From positions 36,920-100,919 of the forward strand of contig JBCCHV010000016.1 in the NCBI GenBank assembly GCA_039028635.1: 64,000 nt of DNA, read 5' to 3'. The translations under genes were made by a program, and so were the position numbers. Positions 9,222 to 16,974 of the stretch are shown piece after piece. A model generated the notes under the pieces. It had not been told where the DNA came from. It was given only the letters and a program-made list of their open reading frames with translations, and did no database searches. The stretch is from Acidobacteriota bacterium. GTDB lineage: Bacteria; Acidobacteriota; Thermoanaerobaculia; Multivoradales; JBCCEF01. Position 1 is the first letter of the stretch; each line of letters starts with the position of its first letter.

Positions 9222-9995
9222 CTAGGGCTTGTCTTGATAGACGACGGTCACCATGGCGCCCTTGCCGTTTCCCTGGTCGACGATCGTCGCGGTGAGCTCG
9301 CGGGAGCCGTCGTCACTCTTGCCATTGAGGGCCACCAGCGCTTGGCCACCGCCCGAAAAGGAAGATCTCTCGGGCTTGATGCCGAGATCTTCGAAGGCCT
9401 GGCGATAGAACGCCTCCAGGTCTTCACTCGACTCGTCGGTCTGGATGGCGAAGCTTCCGGAGCTGCCCGAGTCGTTGCTGGTGGTCCAAGCATTGGTGGC
9501 CTCGTAGCCGGGGTAGGCAGGCACCCAGTCGGGGGCGTCATTGCGCGTCGCGCCGCCGCCGATGCGGACTTCCGAGGTGGTGCCGGAGTCGTCCGTCTGG
9601 GTCACCTGCATGCCACCCGCCGAATCGCTGAAGGTCACCGAGGTGGACTGGCCGTCGGAGGTTTCGAAGCCGAACCGCCCCTCTTGAACGTCTTCGAGAT
9701 TGACCGTGACGGTCTTGCCGGTCTTGGACTCGAGAATGGTCAAGGTGCCGGCCTCGGGATCGCTTTCGACCAGCTCGAGCTCGGGGTTGAGACGGACGAT
9801 CATCTCGGCGGCGGCGAGGGCTGGATTGTCTTCGAAGCCGCCGGCGAACTCGTTCACTTTCTTGCCGACGAAGATGCCACCGATGGTGAACAAGACCGCC
9901 GTGACAAGGAGCAATCCAACGCATCCGATCGCCACCCAGGCGAGCGGGTGAAGGCCTTTCTTGGCCGGCGGCGCAGGGGAGTGCGGCTGATTCAT
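9222..9995 (-). CDS. Membrane-anchored hypothetical protein with extracytoplasmic domain
   Basis: A 257-residue protein starting at ATG 9995 after a CTCCAGAG-complement (GGAGG-like) ribosome site. It has a short Pro-rich cytoplasmic N-terminus, one transmembrane helix (about residues 18-45, LAWVAIGCVGLLLVTAVLF), and an Asp/Ser/Gly/Thr-rich extracytoplasmic part. The middle (about 75-125) has short beta-like repeats such as TLTILESKTGKTVTVN and VTFSDSAGGMQVTQ. The end (about 175-257) resembles a small domain found in secreted acidobacterial hypotheticals (LEAFYRQAFEDLGIKPE). I do not recognise a function. It diverges from peptide module 1 across about 270 bases. Confidence 0.75.
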   Translation of the reverse strand: MNQPHSPAPPAKKGLHPLAWVAIGCVGLLLVTAVLFTIGGIFVGKKVNEFAGGFEDNPALAAAEMIVRLNPELELVESDPEAGTLTILESKTGKTVTVNLEDVQEGRFGFETSDGQSTSVTFSDSAGGMQVTQTDDSGTTSEVRIGGGATRNDAPDWVPAYPGYEATNAWTTSNDSGSSGSFAIQTDESSEDLEAFYRQAFEDLGIKPERSSFSGGGQALVALNGKSDDGSRELTATIVDQGNGKGAMVTVVYQDKP

Positions 9996-10264
9996 GAAAC
10001 CTCCAGAGATTGAATTCGGGGAGCGTCGAAGCGCGGAACCAAGGAGCGTAAATCTATCATGCGGCGGGCTCTGCGAAAGGACCTCGGCCGGCGGTATTTG
10101 GATGTGAGGATAGGTGTCGATAATTACTCTTTTTAAGAATGGTATTCCATTTTTACGAAGATTCGCGTCTCAAAAAATGTTTCGCAGGCACAGACGGTTC
10201 CTAGAGGCGGAGCGAAGCCCCACGCTGAAGTGGGGATGTCGGAGTCGCCTCCTGGGAGGGAACC
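9996..10264. promoter_or_regulatory. Divergent intergenic region with AT-rich island and structured leader
   Basis: Between the divergent genes at 9995 and 10265. An AT-rich island at about 10115-10190 contrasts sharply with the GC-rich surroundings and is a plausible promoter zone, although I could not fix clean -35/-10 boxes. Directly before the peptide gene, bases 10204-10251 can fold: GAGGCG pairs with CGCCTC, enclosing a perfect CCCCAC/GTGGGG hairpin (10218-10235). The peptide's ribosome site (GGGAGGG, about 10254-10260) lies immediately after the outer stem, so folding could influence translation. I tested this by eye against the c-di-GMP-I riboswitch pattern and it does not match. Confidence 0.45.
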
Positions 10265-10537
10265 ATGCGGTGCATTCGTTCTGGAGCCATTCTGGCCCTC
10301 GTGTTGACCCTCAGCTTGTCGCTGCCGATCGCAGCGGCGCCCTCGGACCGTGACGACTCCGCCTCCTGGTGGAACGACCTCGAAGACCTCATCTCGTCCT
10401 GGCTCGAAGCCTTGCAGCAGCCGGCGCCGGAAGGCGGCGATCAGCTTGGCGAAACCGGTTCCGATCCCGGCGGCGGTGGCGACGATGGCGACGATGGGCC
10501 CGGGCTGGATCCCAATGGCCCGCCGACTGGGCCATAG
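10265..10537 (+). CDS. Small secreted peptide precursor with SWW helix and DPNG tail (module 1)
   Basis: A 90-residue precursor with ATG 10265 preceded by GGGAGGG. Residues 1-25 form a typical Sec signal peptide (LALVLTLSLSLPIAAA). The mature part starts with an amphipathic stretch, ASWWNDLEDLISSWLEAL, followed by a Gly/Asp-rich linker and the end LDPNGPPTGP. A second gene in this window (20598-20798) encodes the same architecture: signal peptide, ASWWERLREIVSDWM, acidic Gly-rich linker and IDPNGGG. Both genes directly precede a TPR protein gene and those proteins are paralogous to each other. I do not recognise the family. An exported signal peptide sensed by the TPR partner is a hypothesis, as is a membrane-active peptide. 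Confidence 0.75.
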   Translation: MRCIRSGAILALVLTLSLSLPIAAAPSDRDDSASWWNDLEDLISSWLEALQQPAPEGGDQLGETGSDPGGGGDDGDDGPGLDPNGPPTGP

Positions 10538-10655
10538 ATGTTAAAAATATTTATATGATTGACTTTTGTTATATTTAATATCAGCGAGCTCGTTTGGGCT
10601 CTAGAATGCAGGTGGACGCCATCGCCGTTGCGTCCCTCTGGTGTGTTGAGGTGGA

Positions 10656-12008
10656 ATGGAAAAGCACCCTGATCCTGAAACTCTGGCTCGCTTCGCCAAG
10701 CTCGGTCTCGAGCGCGACGCGCTTCGCACGACCGCCTGGCATCTCTATCAATGTGGGATGTGCCGCCGCGCGATGGCGCGCTCGGCCCCGGAGGGCCTCG
10801 CGGTCCTCGGCCATTTGATCCGCTCGGCGGGGCTGGAACGTCCGGCTCGAGAGCCGCGAGGCAACCCCTCCTACGCGGAAATCTTCGCCAAGGTTCGCAG
10901 CTCCGTCGAACGAACCGTTTCGGCCCTGCCGTGGGAGCGCAGCCAGGCTCCGGGCATCCTGCGCAAGCTGCTTCCCCTCGATGGACCGGAGCGCCGTCGC
11001 CTGCTGCGGGAAAAGCCGGAGTTTCGACGTCGGGCGGTGGCGGAGCTCTGCGTGCAGCGGGCGATGGCCCTCTACGAAGACGAGCTCGAGCGGGTCGAGC
11101 CGCTGGCCCAGCTCGGTCTCGAGATCCTGGAGCTCCTCGACGACCCGGATCCGGTCGCCGCCGCCCTGGCGGCGGATCTCGCCGCCGAGGCTTGGTGCGC
11201 CATTGGCAATGCCCGTCGCATTCGCTCCGATCTGCGCGCTGCCGATCGCGCCTTCGCGCGCTGTCGCGATCTGCTGGCGAAGGGCACCAAGGATCCCCTC
11301 GCCTGGGCTCAGGTGGCGACCTACGAAGCCTCCCTCAAGCGTGCCCAGCGCCAGTTCGCTGCCGGTGAGCGCCTGCTCGGCCAGGCCATCGCGATCTTCC
11401 GCCGTGCCGGCGACCGCGAGTGGCAGGCGCGGGCGCTGATCAATCGCGCCCTGTCGCAGAGCTACCGCGGCGCCACCGCCGAGGCCATCGAAGATCTCGA
11501 GCTGGCCCAGGAGACGGCCGACTTCTCGGCCCATCCGCGGCTCGAGCTGGTGATTCAACAGAACCTCCTGTTGTGTCTCAAGAACGCAGGTCGCCTGGCC
11601 GATGCCCTCGCCCTGCTGCCGCGGGTGCGGCAGCTCTGCGCGCGGCGCGACCGTCATCTCGATGGCCTCAATCTCGACTGGCTCGAAGGGCAGCTCCTGA
11701 TCGAGCTCGGTCGGCGATCGCAGGCGCGCCAGCTGCTCGAGCAGGCGCGGGATGGCTTCGTGGCGGCGGGCATCGGTTACAGCGCTGCGCTGGTTTCGCT
11801 CGATCTCGCGTTGGTGCTGCTGGAGCAAGGCCTGGTGGCCGAGGTCAAGACCCTGGCCCAGGAAAGCCTGCCAATCTTTCTGTCGCGCGACGTGCCGGCG
11901 GAATCGGCGACGGCCCTGGCGCTGTTTCGCCAGGCCGCCGTCGCCGAGCGGGCCACCGCCGATATGGTGCGCGACCTGCTGCGTACGCTGCGTCCGCAGA
12001 TGGGCTGA
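10656..12008 (+). CDS. TPR-like helical-repeat protein with N-terminal HxxxCxxC motif (module 1)
   Basis: A 450-residue soluble protein starting at ATG 10656 after GAGGTGG. Residues 29-36 form H-x3-C-x2-C (HLYQCGMC), the pattern of zinc-binding anti-sigma factors. Residues about 120-430 are degenerate tetratricopeptide-type helical repeats (AWCAIGNARRI, then ATYEASLKRAQRQFAAGERLL, then ALINRALSQSYRG). The protein at 20809-22068 matches it colinearly (GNARR, SLxRxxRQFxA, ALLTRSTIFEALGR), so the two are paralogues. It follows a small secreted-peptide gene by 118 bases containing an AT-rich stretch, possibly with its own promoter. Function is unknown. TPR proteins next to secreted peptides recall RRNPP receptors, but no DNA-binding helix-turn-helix is evident. 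Confidence 0.75.
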   Translation: MEKHPDPETLARFAKLGLERDALRTTAWHLYQCGMCRRAMARSAPEGLAVLGHLIRSAGLERPAREPRGNPSYAEIFAKVRSSVERTVSALPWERSQAPGILRKLLPLDGPERRRLLREKPEFRRRAVAELCVQRAMALYEDELERVEPLAQLGLEILELLDDPDPVAAALAADLAAEAWCAIGNARRIRSDLRAADRAFARCRDLLAKGTKDPLAWAQVATYEASLKRAQRQFAAGERLLGQAIAIFRRAGDREWQARALINRALSQSYRGATAEAIEDLELAQETADFSAHPRLELVIQQNLLLCLKNAGRLADALALLPRVRQLCARRDRHLDGLNLDWLEGQLLIELGRRSQARQLLEQARDGFVAAGIGYSAALVSLDLALVLLEQGLVAEVKTLAQESLPIFLSRDVPAESATALALFRQAAVAERATADMVRDLLRTLRPQMG

Positions 12009-12134
12009 CGGGCAGTTCGATCGGCGCGCTGCGGCGAGGCTTTTCAGCTTCTTCGTGGCCCCCTCGGGGAGCGCTCGAAGATGCCCCGCGCAGAGCCGGC
12101 GACGGGGATTCCCAGGAGACCAGGAGTACGGTAG

Positions 12135-12169
12135 CCTCGGCCCTCCTCCCGACGGGAGGCGAGCCGAGG
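12135..12169 (+). promoter_or_regulatory. Stem-loop covering the ribosome site of the DUF1015 gene
   Basis: CCTCGGC (12135-12141) pairs with GCCGAGG (12163-12169), enclosing CCTCCC/GGGAGG around a GAC loop. The 3' arm overlaps the GAGGAG Shine-Dalgarno sequence nine bases before ATG 12178, so the folded form should hide the ribosome site. This suggests translational control, but compositional bias in a GC-rich genome can also give such stems. Confidence 0.45.
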
Positions 12170-12177
12170 AGATCCCG

Positions 12178-13428
12178 ATGGTCCAAGTCCGACCCTTTCG
12201 CGCCGTTCGTCCGCCCGCCGCCGAGGCGGCTCGCGTGGCGAGCGTCCCCTACGACGTCGTTTCGGCGGCCGAAGCGCGCTCCCTGGCGGCGGGAGATGCC
12301 GCCAGCTTTCTCAACGTCATTCGCCCGGAAGTGCAGTTCGAGGCCGGCCGAGAGCCGGCGCCGGAAGCCCTGCACGATGCCGCCCGCCGCGCCTTCGATC
12401 ACCTGCTGACGGAGGGTCTGCTGGCGGAGAGCCCGCATCCGGCCCTCTATCTCTATCGCTTGACCTGGCAGGATCATCGTCAGACCGGCGTCGTGGCCTG
12501 CTGTTCCGTCGACGAGTACGACGCCGGCGTGATCAAGAAGCACGAGAAGACCCGGCCCGATAAGCAGGAGGACCGCACCCGCCACGGCCTGGCGGTCGGG
12601 GCCCACGTCGGTCCGGTCTTCCTGACCTATCGTTCGAAGCCGATGATCGACGAGCTGGTGGCGGCCTCGACGGAGGTCGCCCCCTGGGTCGACTTCACGG
12701 CCCCGGACGGGGTTCGCCATGAGCTCTGGGAAGTGCGCGAGAGCGCGGCCCTCGAAGCCGCCTTCGCCGCTGTTCCGGCGCTCTATATCGCCGACGGACA
12801 CCATCGTTCGGCGAGTGCCAGCGGCATCCGGGCCGCTCTGCGGCGCGGCAATTCCGGGCATCGTGGAGACGAGCCTTACAATCGGTTTCTATCGGTCCTA
12901 TTTCCCGCTGACCAGCTCCGTATCCTGTCGTACAACCGCTTCGTCAAGGATCGCCTGGGAGCGAGCCCGGAGGCCTTCTTGGCAAAGCTTCGGCAGGATT
13001 TCGAGATCACCTTCATCGACGATCCGAGCTCCTGCGCGGTCGGCCGAGTGGCCATGCATCTTGATGGCCGGTGGTTCGGCATCGACCTCGGCGAGCCCCC
13101 GGAGGATCTGGTGGCGGCCCTCGATGCGGCCATGCTGCAGGATCGCATCCTCGGCCCCCACCTCGGAATCGACGATCCCCGCACTTCCCAGCGCATCGAC
13201 TTCGTGGGTGGCATTCGAGGCGTCGGCGAGCTCGAACGGCGGGTGGCGGCGCGCCCCGAGGGAGTGGCCTTCGCCCTCGCGCCGCTGCCGATGGACGACC
13301 TGCTGGCGGTCGCCGATGCCGGTCGCGTCCTGCCCCCGAAGTCCACCTGGTTCGAGCCCAAACTGCGCTCGGGCCTACTGATTCATCGTTTCGAAGCCGC
13401 AACCGGCTCGACGGAGGCCTCCCGATGA
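12178..13428 (+). CDS. DUF1015 family protein (SerK-like)
   Basis: A 416-residue protein starting at ATG 12178 behind GAGGAG. Family hallmarks are the N-terminal VRPFRAVRP and VASVPYDVV, the central IKKHEKTRPDKQEDR, and YIADGHHRSASA. DUF1015 is widespread and related to the archaeal free-serine kinase SerK and to ParB-type folds, and it is often found beside serine-biosynthesis genes. Here its stop overlaps the serC start as ATGA, which supports a role in serine or phosphoserine metabolism. Biochemical activity of this member is not proven by sequence. A folded leader covers its ribosome site. Confidence 0.85.
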   Translation: MVQVRPFRAVRPPAAEAARVASVPYDVVSAAEARSLAAGDAASFLNVIRPEVQFEAGREPAPEALHDAARRAFDHLLTEGLLAESPHPALYLYRLTWQDHRQTGVVACCSVDEYDAGVIKKHEKTRPDKQEDRTRHGLAVGAHVGPVFLTYRSKPMIDELVAASTEVAPWVDFTAPDGVRHELWEVRESAALEAAFAAVPALYIADGHHRSASASGIRAALRRGNSGHRGDEPYNRFLSVLFPADQLRILSYNRFVKDRLGASPEAFLAKLRQDFEITFIDDPSSCAVGRVAMHLDGRWFGIDLGEPPEDLVAALDAAMLQDRILGPHLGIDDPRTSQRIDFVGGIRGVGELERRVAARPEGVAFALAPLPMDDLLAVADAGRVLPPKSTWFEPKLRSGLLIHRFEAATGSTEASR

Positions 13429-14504
13429 GGGTTTTCAATTTCAGCGCCGGTCCGGCCACGCTGCCGGAGGCGGTGCTCGAGGAAGCTCGTCAGTCCTTGC
13501 TGTCCTACGGCTCGTCCGGCCGCAGCGTGATGGAGCTCAGCCATCGCTCTCCGGAGTACGACGAGATCCATCGCCACGGGATCGATCGCCTGCGTCGTCT
13601 GCTGGCGGTCCCCGAGAATTTCGAGATCCTTCTGCTGCAGGGAGGCGCCAGCCTGCAGTTCGCGATGGTGCCGGCCAACCTGATGCACGGCTCCGGTCGC
13701 GCCGATTATGTGCTCACCGGTACTTGGTCGCGCAAGGCTGCGGCGGAGGCGCGCAAGGTCGGTGAGGTGAGGATCGCCGGCAGTGGAGAAGGCGATGACT
13801 TCCGCCGCATTCCACGGCCCCAAGAGCTCGACTTCGATGCCAGCGCGGACTTCGTCCACCTGACGTCGAACAACACCATCTGCGGCACCCAATGGCGCGA
13901 TCTGCCGGAGACCGCGAGCGTTCCGGCGGTGGTCGACATGTCGTCCGACATTCTGTCGCGACCGATCCCCTGGGAGCGGGTCGGGTTGGCCTACGCCGGG
14001 GCGCAGAAGAACCTGGGGCCGGCGGGAGTGACGTTGGTGATCGTGCGCCGCGATCTCATGGCGGGTGCCCCGGATGATCTGCCGGCGATGCTCGACTACC
14101 GGGTGCATGCGGCCAAGGGCTCGCTCTACAACACGCCCCCCACCTGGTCCATCTACATGCTGGGCCTGGCCTGCCGGTGGGTCGAAGAGCAGGGTGGCCT
14201 GGCCGCCATGGAGGCGGCCAGCCTGCAGCGCTCGCGCGCCCTCTATGAGGCCATCGACCGGCTGCCGGCATTCCGCGGTACCGCCGAGGTGGACAGTCGC
14301 TCGCGCATGAACGTCACCTTTCGGCTGGCGACCGAGGAGCTCGAGGCGGAGTTTCTGCGGCGCGCCGGCGAGCGCCGGATGACCAATCTCAAGGGCCATC
14401 GCTCGGTGGGTGGAATTCGGGCCTCCCTTTACAATGCTCTGCCGATGGCCGCCGTCGAAGCCTTGATCGAGTTGATGGAAGAGTTCGCTCGCGAGTCCGG
14501 CTAG
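13425..14504 (+). CDS. serC: Phosphoserine aminotransferase
   Basis: A 359-residue class V PLP enzyme converting 3-phosphohydroxypyruvate and glutamate to phosphoserine in serine biosynthesis, and acting in the pyridoxal pathway in some bacteria. The start ATG 13425 begins the conserved VFNFSAGPATLPEAVLEEA. LLQGGASLQFAMVPANL, the TSNNTICGTQW segment, and YAGAQKNLGPAGVT with the PLP lysine at about residue 195 are all present. So is the C-terminal HRSVGGIRASLYNA. It overlaps the DUF1015 gene by four bases, so the two are coupled. Length is normal and no key residue is missing. Confidence 0.96.
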   Translation: MRVFNFSAGPATLPEAVLEEARQSLLSYGSSGRSVMELSHRSPEYDEIHRHGIDRLRRLLAVPENFEILLLQGGASLQFAMVPANLMHGSGRADYVLTGTWSRKAAAEARKVGEVRIAGSGEGDDFRRIPRPQELDFDASADFVHLTSNNTICGTQWRDLPETASVPAVVDMSSDILSRPIPWERVGLAYAGAQKNLGPAGVTLVIVRRDLMAGAPDDLPAMLDYRVHAAKGSLYNTPPTWSIYMLGLACRWVEEQGGLAAMEAASLQRSRALYEAIDRLPAFRGTAEVDSRSRMNVTFRLATEELEAEFLRRAGERRMTNLKGHRSVGGIRASLYNALPMAAVEALIELMEEFARESG

Positions 14505-14541
14505 AGCCCGCTCGCTTCCGAAGCTGCCCCGAGAGTCCACC

Positions 14542-15324
14542 GTGTACAGCCGCCAACCTCATCCTCGTCTGCCCAGCTTCGGAGGCCTGGGCGGTCCTCC
14601 GCCGCGGGACCTGGTGATCCTGCTGGCGGTGATTTTGGTGACCTTCAGCCTACGCTTCTTCGCTTCGACCGCGATCCTGCCGGCCTTGCTCGAGCTCACC
14701 TCCGAGGGATGGCGCCGAGGCTTTCTCTGGCAGGCCGGAACCTATGCCTTCATCGGGCGCGGTGGCGCTGGGCTGTGGCTCCTGCTCGAGCTCTTCATCC
14801 TCTATCTCTTCGGCCGAGACGTCTTCTGGTCCCTCGGGCGTCGGCGATTCTGGACCCTGCTCGGCTTTGGGGTGCTGGCAGCGGCCGGTGCCGCCATCGT
14901 CACCGATGCGGTCGCGAAGCTGCTCGGCCATCGGGTACAGCCGGGATTCGAGGTCTTCGATCTCATCCAGGGACAGCGCACCTTGGTGTTGATCCTGATC
15001 GCCGCCTTCGCCACCCTCCATCGCGATGCCACGATCTATCTCTTCTTCGTCCTGCCGATCAAGGCGCGCTGGTTCATCCTCCTCGAGCTGCTGTTCGGGT
15101 TCTTCGCCTTCCTGCCGTCTCACGACATCGCCGGGCTGGTGGGGATTTGCGCCGCCGTCGCCATGACGGTCGCGAGCTTGCGGCCCGGCGGACCTCGCCG
15201 AGCCCTGCGCGAGCTCCGCCTCCGGGCGCAGCATCGCTGGTTGCGATTCAAGCTCGATCGCGAGCGCCGGCGTCGGCGATTGCGAGTCGTTCCGAGCCAG
15301 GATTCCGAGCCACCGGTGAACTGA
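14542..15324 (+). CDS. Rhomboid-like multi-pass membrane protein without catalytic motif
   Basis: A 260-residue protein with a GTG start at 14542, following serC by 37 bases. It has about five or six hydrophobic segments between residues 25 and 220 and a basic Arg-rich C-terminal tail. The arrangement LFGRDVFWSLGRRRFWTLLGFGVLAAAGAA, then LPIKARWFILLELLFGFFAF (shown in part), is what I expect of rhomboid/derlin-fold proteins of Acidobacteria. I see no GxSG nucleophile, so it is probably a non-proteolytic member if the fold assignment is right. Function unknown. Confidence 0.75.
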   Translation: MYSRQPHPRLPSFGGLGGPPPRDLVILLAVILVTFSLRFFASTAILPALLELTSEGWRRGFLWQAGTYAFIGRGGAGLWLLLELFILYLFGRDVFWSLGRRRFWTLLGFGVLAAAGAAIVTDAVAKLLGHRVQPGFEVFDLIQGQRTLVLILIAAFATLHRDATIYLFFVLPIKARWFILLELLFGFFAFLPSHDIAGLVGICAAVAMTVASLRPGGPRRALRELRLRAQHRWLRFKLDRERRRRRLRVVPSQDSEPPVN

Positions 15325-15578
15325 TCAGTGCCCGCGCCGGCAGATTTTCACCAGCCGGCGACAACTTCGGCCGAAATTTGCCGACGTCCCCTGATTTTCA
15401 AGGGATATGTATGTATGAGTGTATTTTTTGCCGATGATTTACAAAAATTCTTGTCTAAAGAGCCGGCAACATGAGAAGATCGGTGTATTAACGGTATTTC
15501 GTGAGTCTTCGAAGAATCGTCGTTAGCGAGAAAAGACTCGTTGACGGATCTTTTTTTGATCTCGTTTGGGGAGAATGG
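15325..15578. promoter_or_regulatory. AT-rich region upstream of the ParA/H-NOX operon
   Basis: About 250 bases with a marked AT-rich stretch (15400-15565) that includes short T-runs and a GATC-T7-GATC stretch just before the ribosome site. It most likely carries the promoter of the operon starting at 15579. No unambiguous sigma-70 box pair could be assigned. Confidence 0.4.
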
Positions 15579-16385
15579 ATGCGTTCACTTGCGATTTCTT
15601 CTCAGAAGGGGGGCGTGGGCAAGACCACCCTTTCTCTCAATCTCTCCTTCGCTCTGGCCCACCGCGGCTGGAACACGCTGCTGGTCGATGGCGATCCCCA
15701 GGGCTCCGTCGGCCTCTCCCTCCAGGGCGATGTGCGGACGGCGACCGGCTTGGTCGAGGTCCTCGAAGGTCAAGTCGGCCTCGCCGAGGCGGCGCGCCCG
15801 ACCCGCATTCCGAGCCTCAAGATCGTGCCTGCCGGCGCCCCCGAGCCGAGTCGCTCGGAGCGCTGGGCGGGAAGCCTCGCCGCCGGCAGCTTTCCCTCCT
15901 TCCTCGAAGCCGCGGAAAAGGAGGGTTTCGATCTCGTCGTCGTCGACACGCCATCGGGTCTCCACGGCGCCAACCTCGAGATTCTCCGGGCCGTGGACGC
16001 CATGCTGGTTCCGATTCAGGCCGAGCCGCTGGCCTTGCGTTCGGTGACCCAGACCCTCGAAGCGGTCGGTTTGCTGCGCGATGGCGGTAGCGAAGTGACC
16101 ATCGCCGGCTTCGTCGTCACGATGCTCAATTCGCGCCACGACGTCTCCCTCTCGGTCGCCCAGGAAGCCTGGGGCATGCTGCCGTCGGAGCTGGTGCTCG
16201 AAGCCTTCGTTCCCCGCGACGATGCCTTCCTGCTCGCCAGCGCCCACGGCGTTCCCTTGGGACTGTTGAGCCGCCGGCCACCGCCGGTCGCGACGGTCTT
16301 CGATCGCCTGGCCGCCGAGATCGAACCCAGCCTAGGACTCGTCGAAGAGGAGGCCGAGCTTGCCCCAATCTCTCTCATGGATTGA
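15579..16385 (+). CDS. ParA/MinD-type ATPase
   Basis: A 268-residue deviant-Walker ATPase. I chose ATG 15579 because it follows GGGGAGA and directly precedes the conserved RSLAISSQKGGVGKTTLSLN; an open frame reaches 26 codons further upstream. The deviant Walker A is KGGVGKTT. LLVDGDPQGSVG (A') and LVVVDTPSGLHG (Walker B) follow. Such ATPases position cargo or segregate DNA. No ParB-like gene or parS site is visible, and the downstream partners are roadblock-type proteins and an H-NOX sensor. This suggests a cell-organisation or signalling role rather than chromosome partition. The next gene overlaps its end by 26 bases. Confidence 0.9.
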   Translation: MRSLAISSQKGGVGKTTLSLNLSFALAHRGWNTLLVDGDPQGSVGLSLQGDVRTATGLVEVLEGQVGLAEAARPTRIPSLKIVPAGAPEPSRSERWAGSLAAGSFPSFLEAAEKEGFDLVVVDTPSGLHGANLEILRAVDAMLVPIQAEPLALRSVTQTLEAVGLLRDGGSEVTIAGFVVTMLNSRHDVSLSVAQEAWGMLPSELVLEAFVPRDDAFLLASAHGVPLGLLSRRPPPVATVFDRLAAEIEPSLGLVEEEAELAPISLMD

Positions 16386-16974
16386 TCCTCAAGCTCTTTC
16401 GTCGGCCCTCGTCAAAGCAGGCGTGCGGCGGGCTCCGCGCAATCAGGCGCGACCGGTCAATGTCGGCCTGCAACGCCTCGCTGTGGCTCCCGGTCCGGAG
16501 CCCGCGAAAGGCTCGTCGCCGATGCCAGTGGCGGCGGTGGAATCGACCACCGCAGCGGTATTGGTCCCATTTGTGGCTCCGGAAGGCACACTCCAATCGA
16601 GGCTCGAGGCATACCTCGAGTGGGCGGTCGGGGTTGCCCGGTGCCGTCAGATTTTTGTTTCCGATGAGGAGGGACTCGTGCTCTTGGAGCAGGAGAGCGA
16701 CGGCGAGCTGATTGCCGTGTCGTCGTCATTCATGACCGTTCTCGACCGTATCCGGTCCTGTCTGGGCTCGGAAACGCCGGGCGTCATGGCTCTCGATATC
16801 GACTCCGAGCAGGTTCTGCATCTGATGCAGGTCAAGTCGAACCTCGGACGTTTCAACCTGGGCTGCGTGGTGTCGGAGCCGCTCCCGAGGGCCGTCGTCG
16901 AATCCCTCAAAGGCGGCCTCGAGGCGATCTTCGCCAGTGAGGAAGCAGTCTTTGCAGTCGAGCAGACATCATGA
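16360..16974 (+). CDS. Roadblock/LC7-like domain protein
   Basis: A 204-residue protein with TTG start 16360, placed six bases after GAGGAGG inside the end of the ParA-like gene. The first about 80 residues are Ala/Pro/Val-rich and probably unstructured. Residues about 85-200 (LEAYLEWAVGVARCRQIFVS, then MTVLDRIRSCLG, then GRFNLGCVVSEPLP) have the profile of roadblock/LC7 domains, which regulate Ras-like GTPases such as MglA. No MglA-type GTPase gene is present in the window, so the partner is either elsewhere or is one of the operon neighbours. The stop overlaps the next start as ATGA. Confidence 0.7.
   Translation: MPQSLSWIDPQALSSALVKAGVRRAPRNQARPVNVGLQRLAVAPGPEPAKGSSPMPVAAVESTTAAVLVPFVAPEGTLQSRLEAYLEWAVGVARCRQIFVSDEEGLVLLEQESDGELIAVSSSFMTVLDRIRSCLGSETPGVMALDIDSEQVLHLMQVKSNLGRFNLGCVVSEPLPRAVVESLKGGLEAIFASEEAVFAVEQTS

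Noticed and set aside
10190..10260. Possible c-di-GMP-I (GEMM) riboswitch before the module 1 peptide
   Set aside because: GCACAG and GCGAAGCC resemble parts of the motif, but the AAACC and GNRA-loop elements and the second conserved arm are missing.
15579..16385. Chromosome-partition operon reading for the ParA-like gene
   Set aside because: No ParB homologue or parS-like palindrome nearby; neighbours are roadblock proteins and H-NOX.
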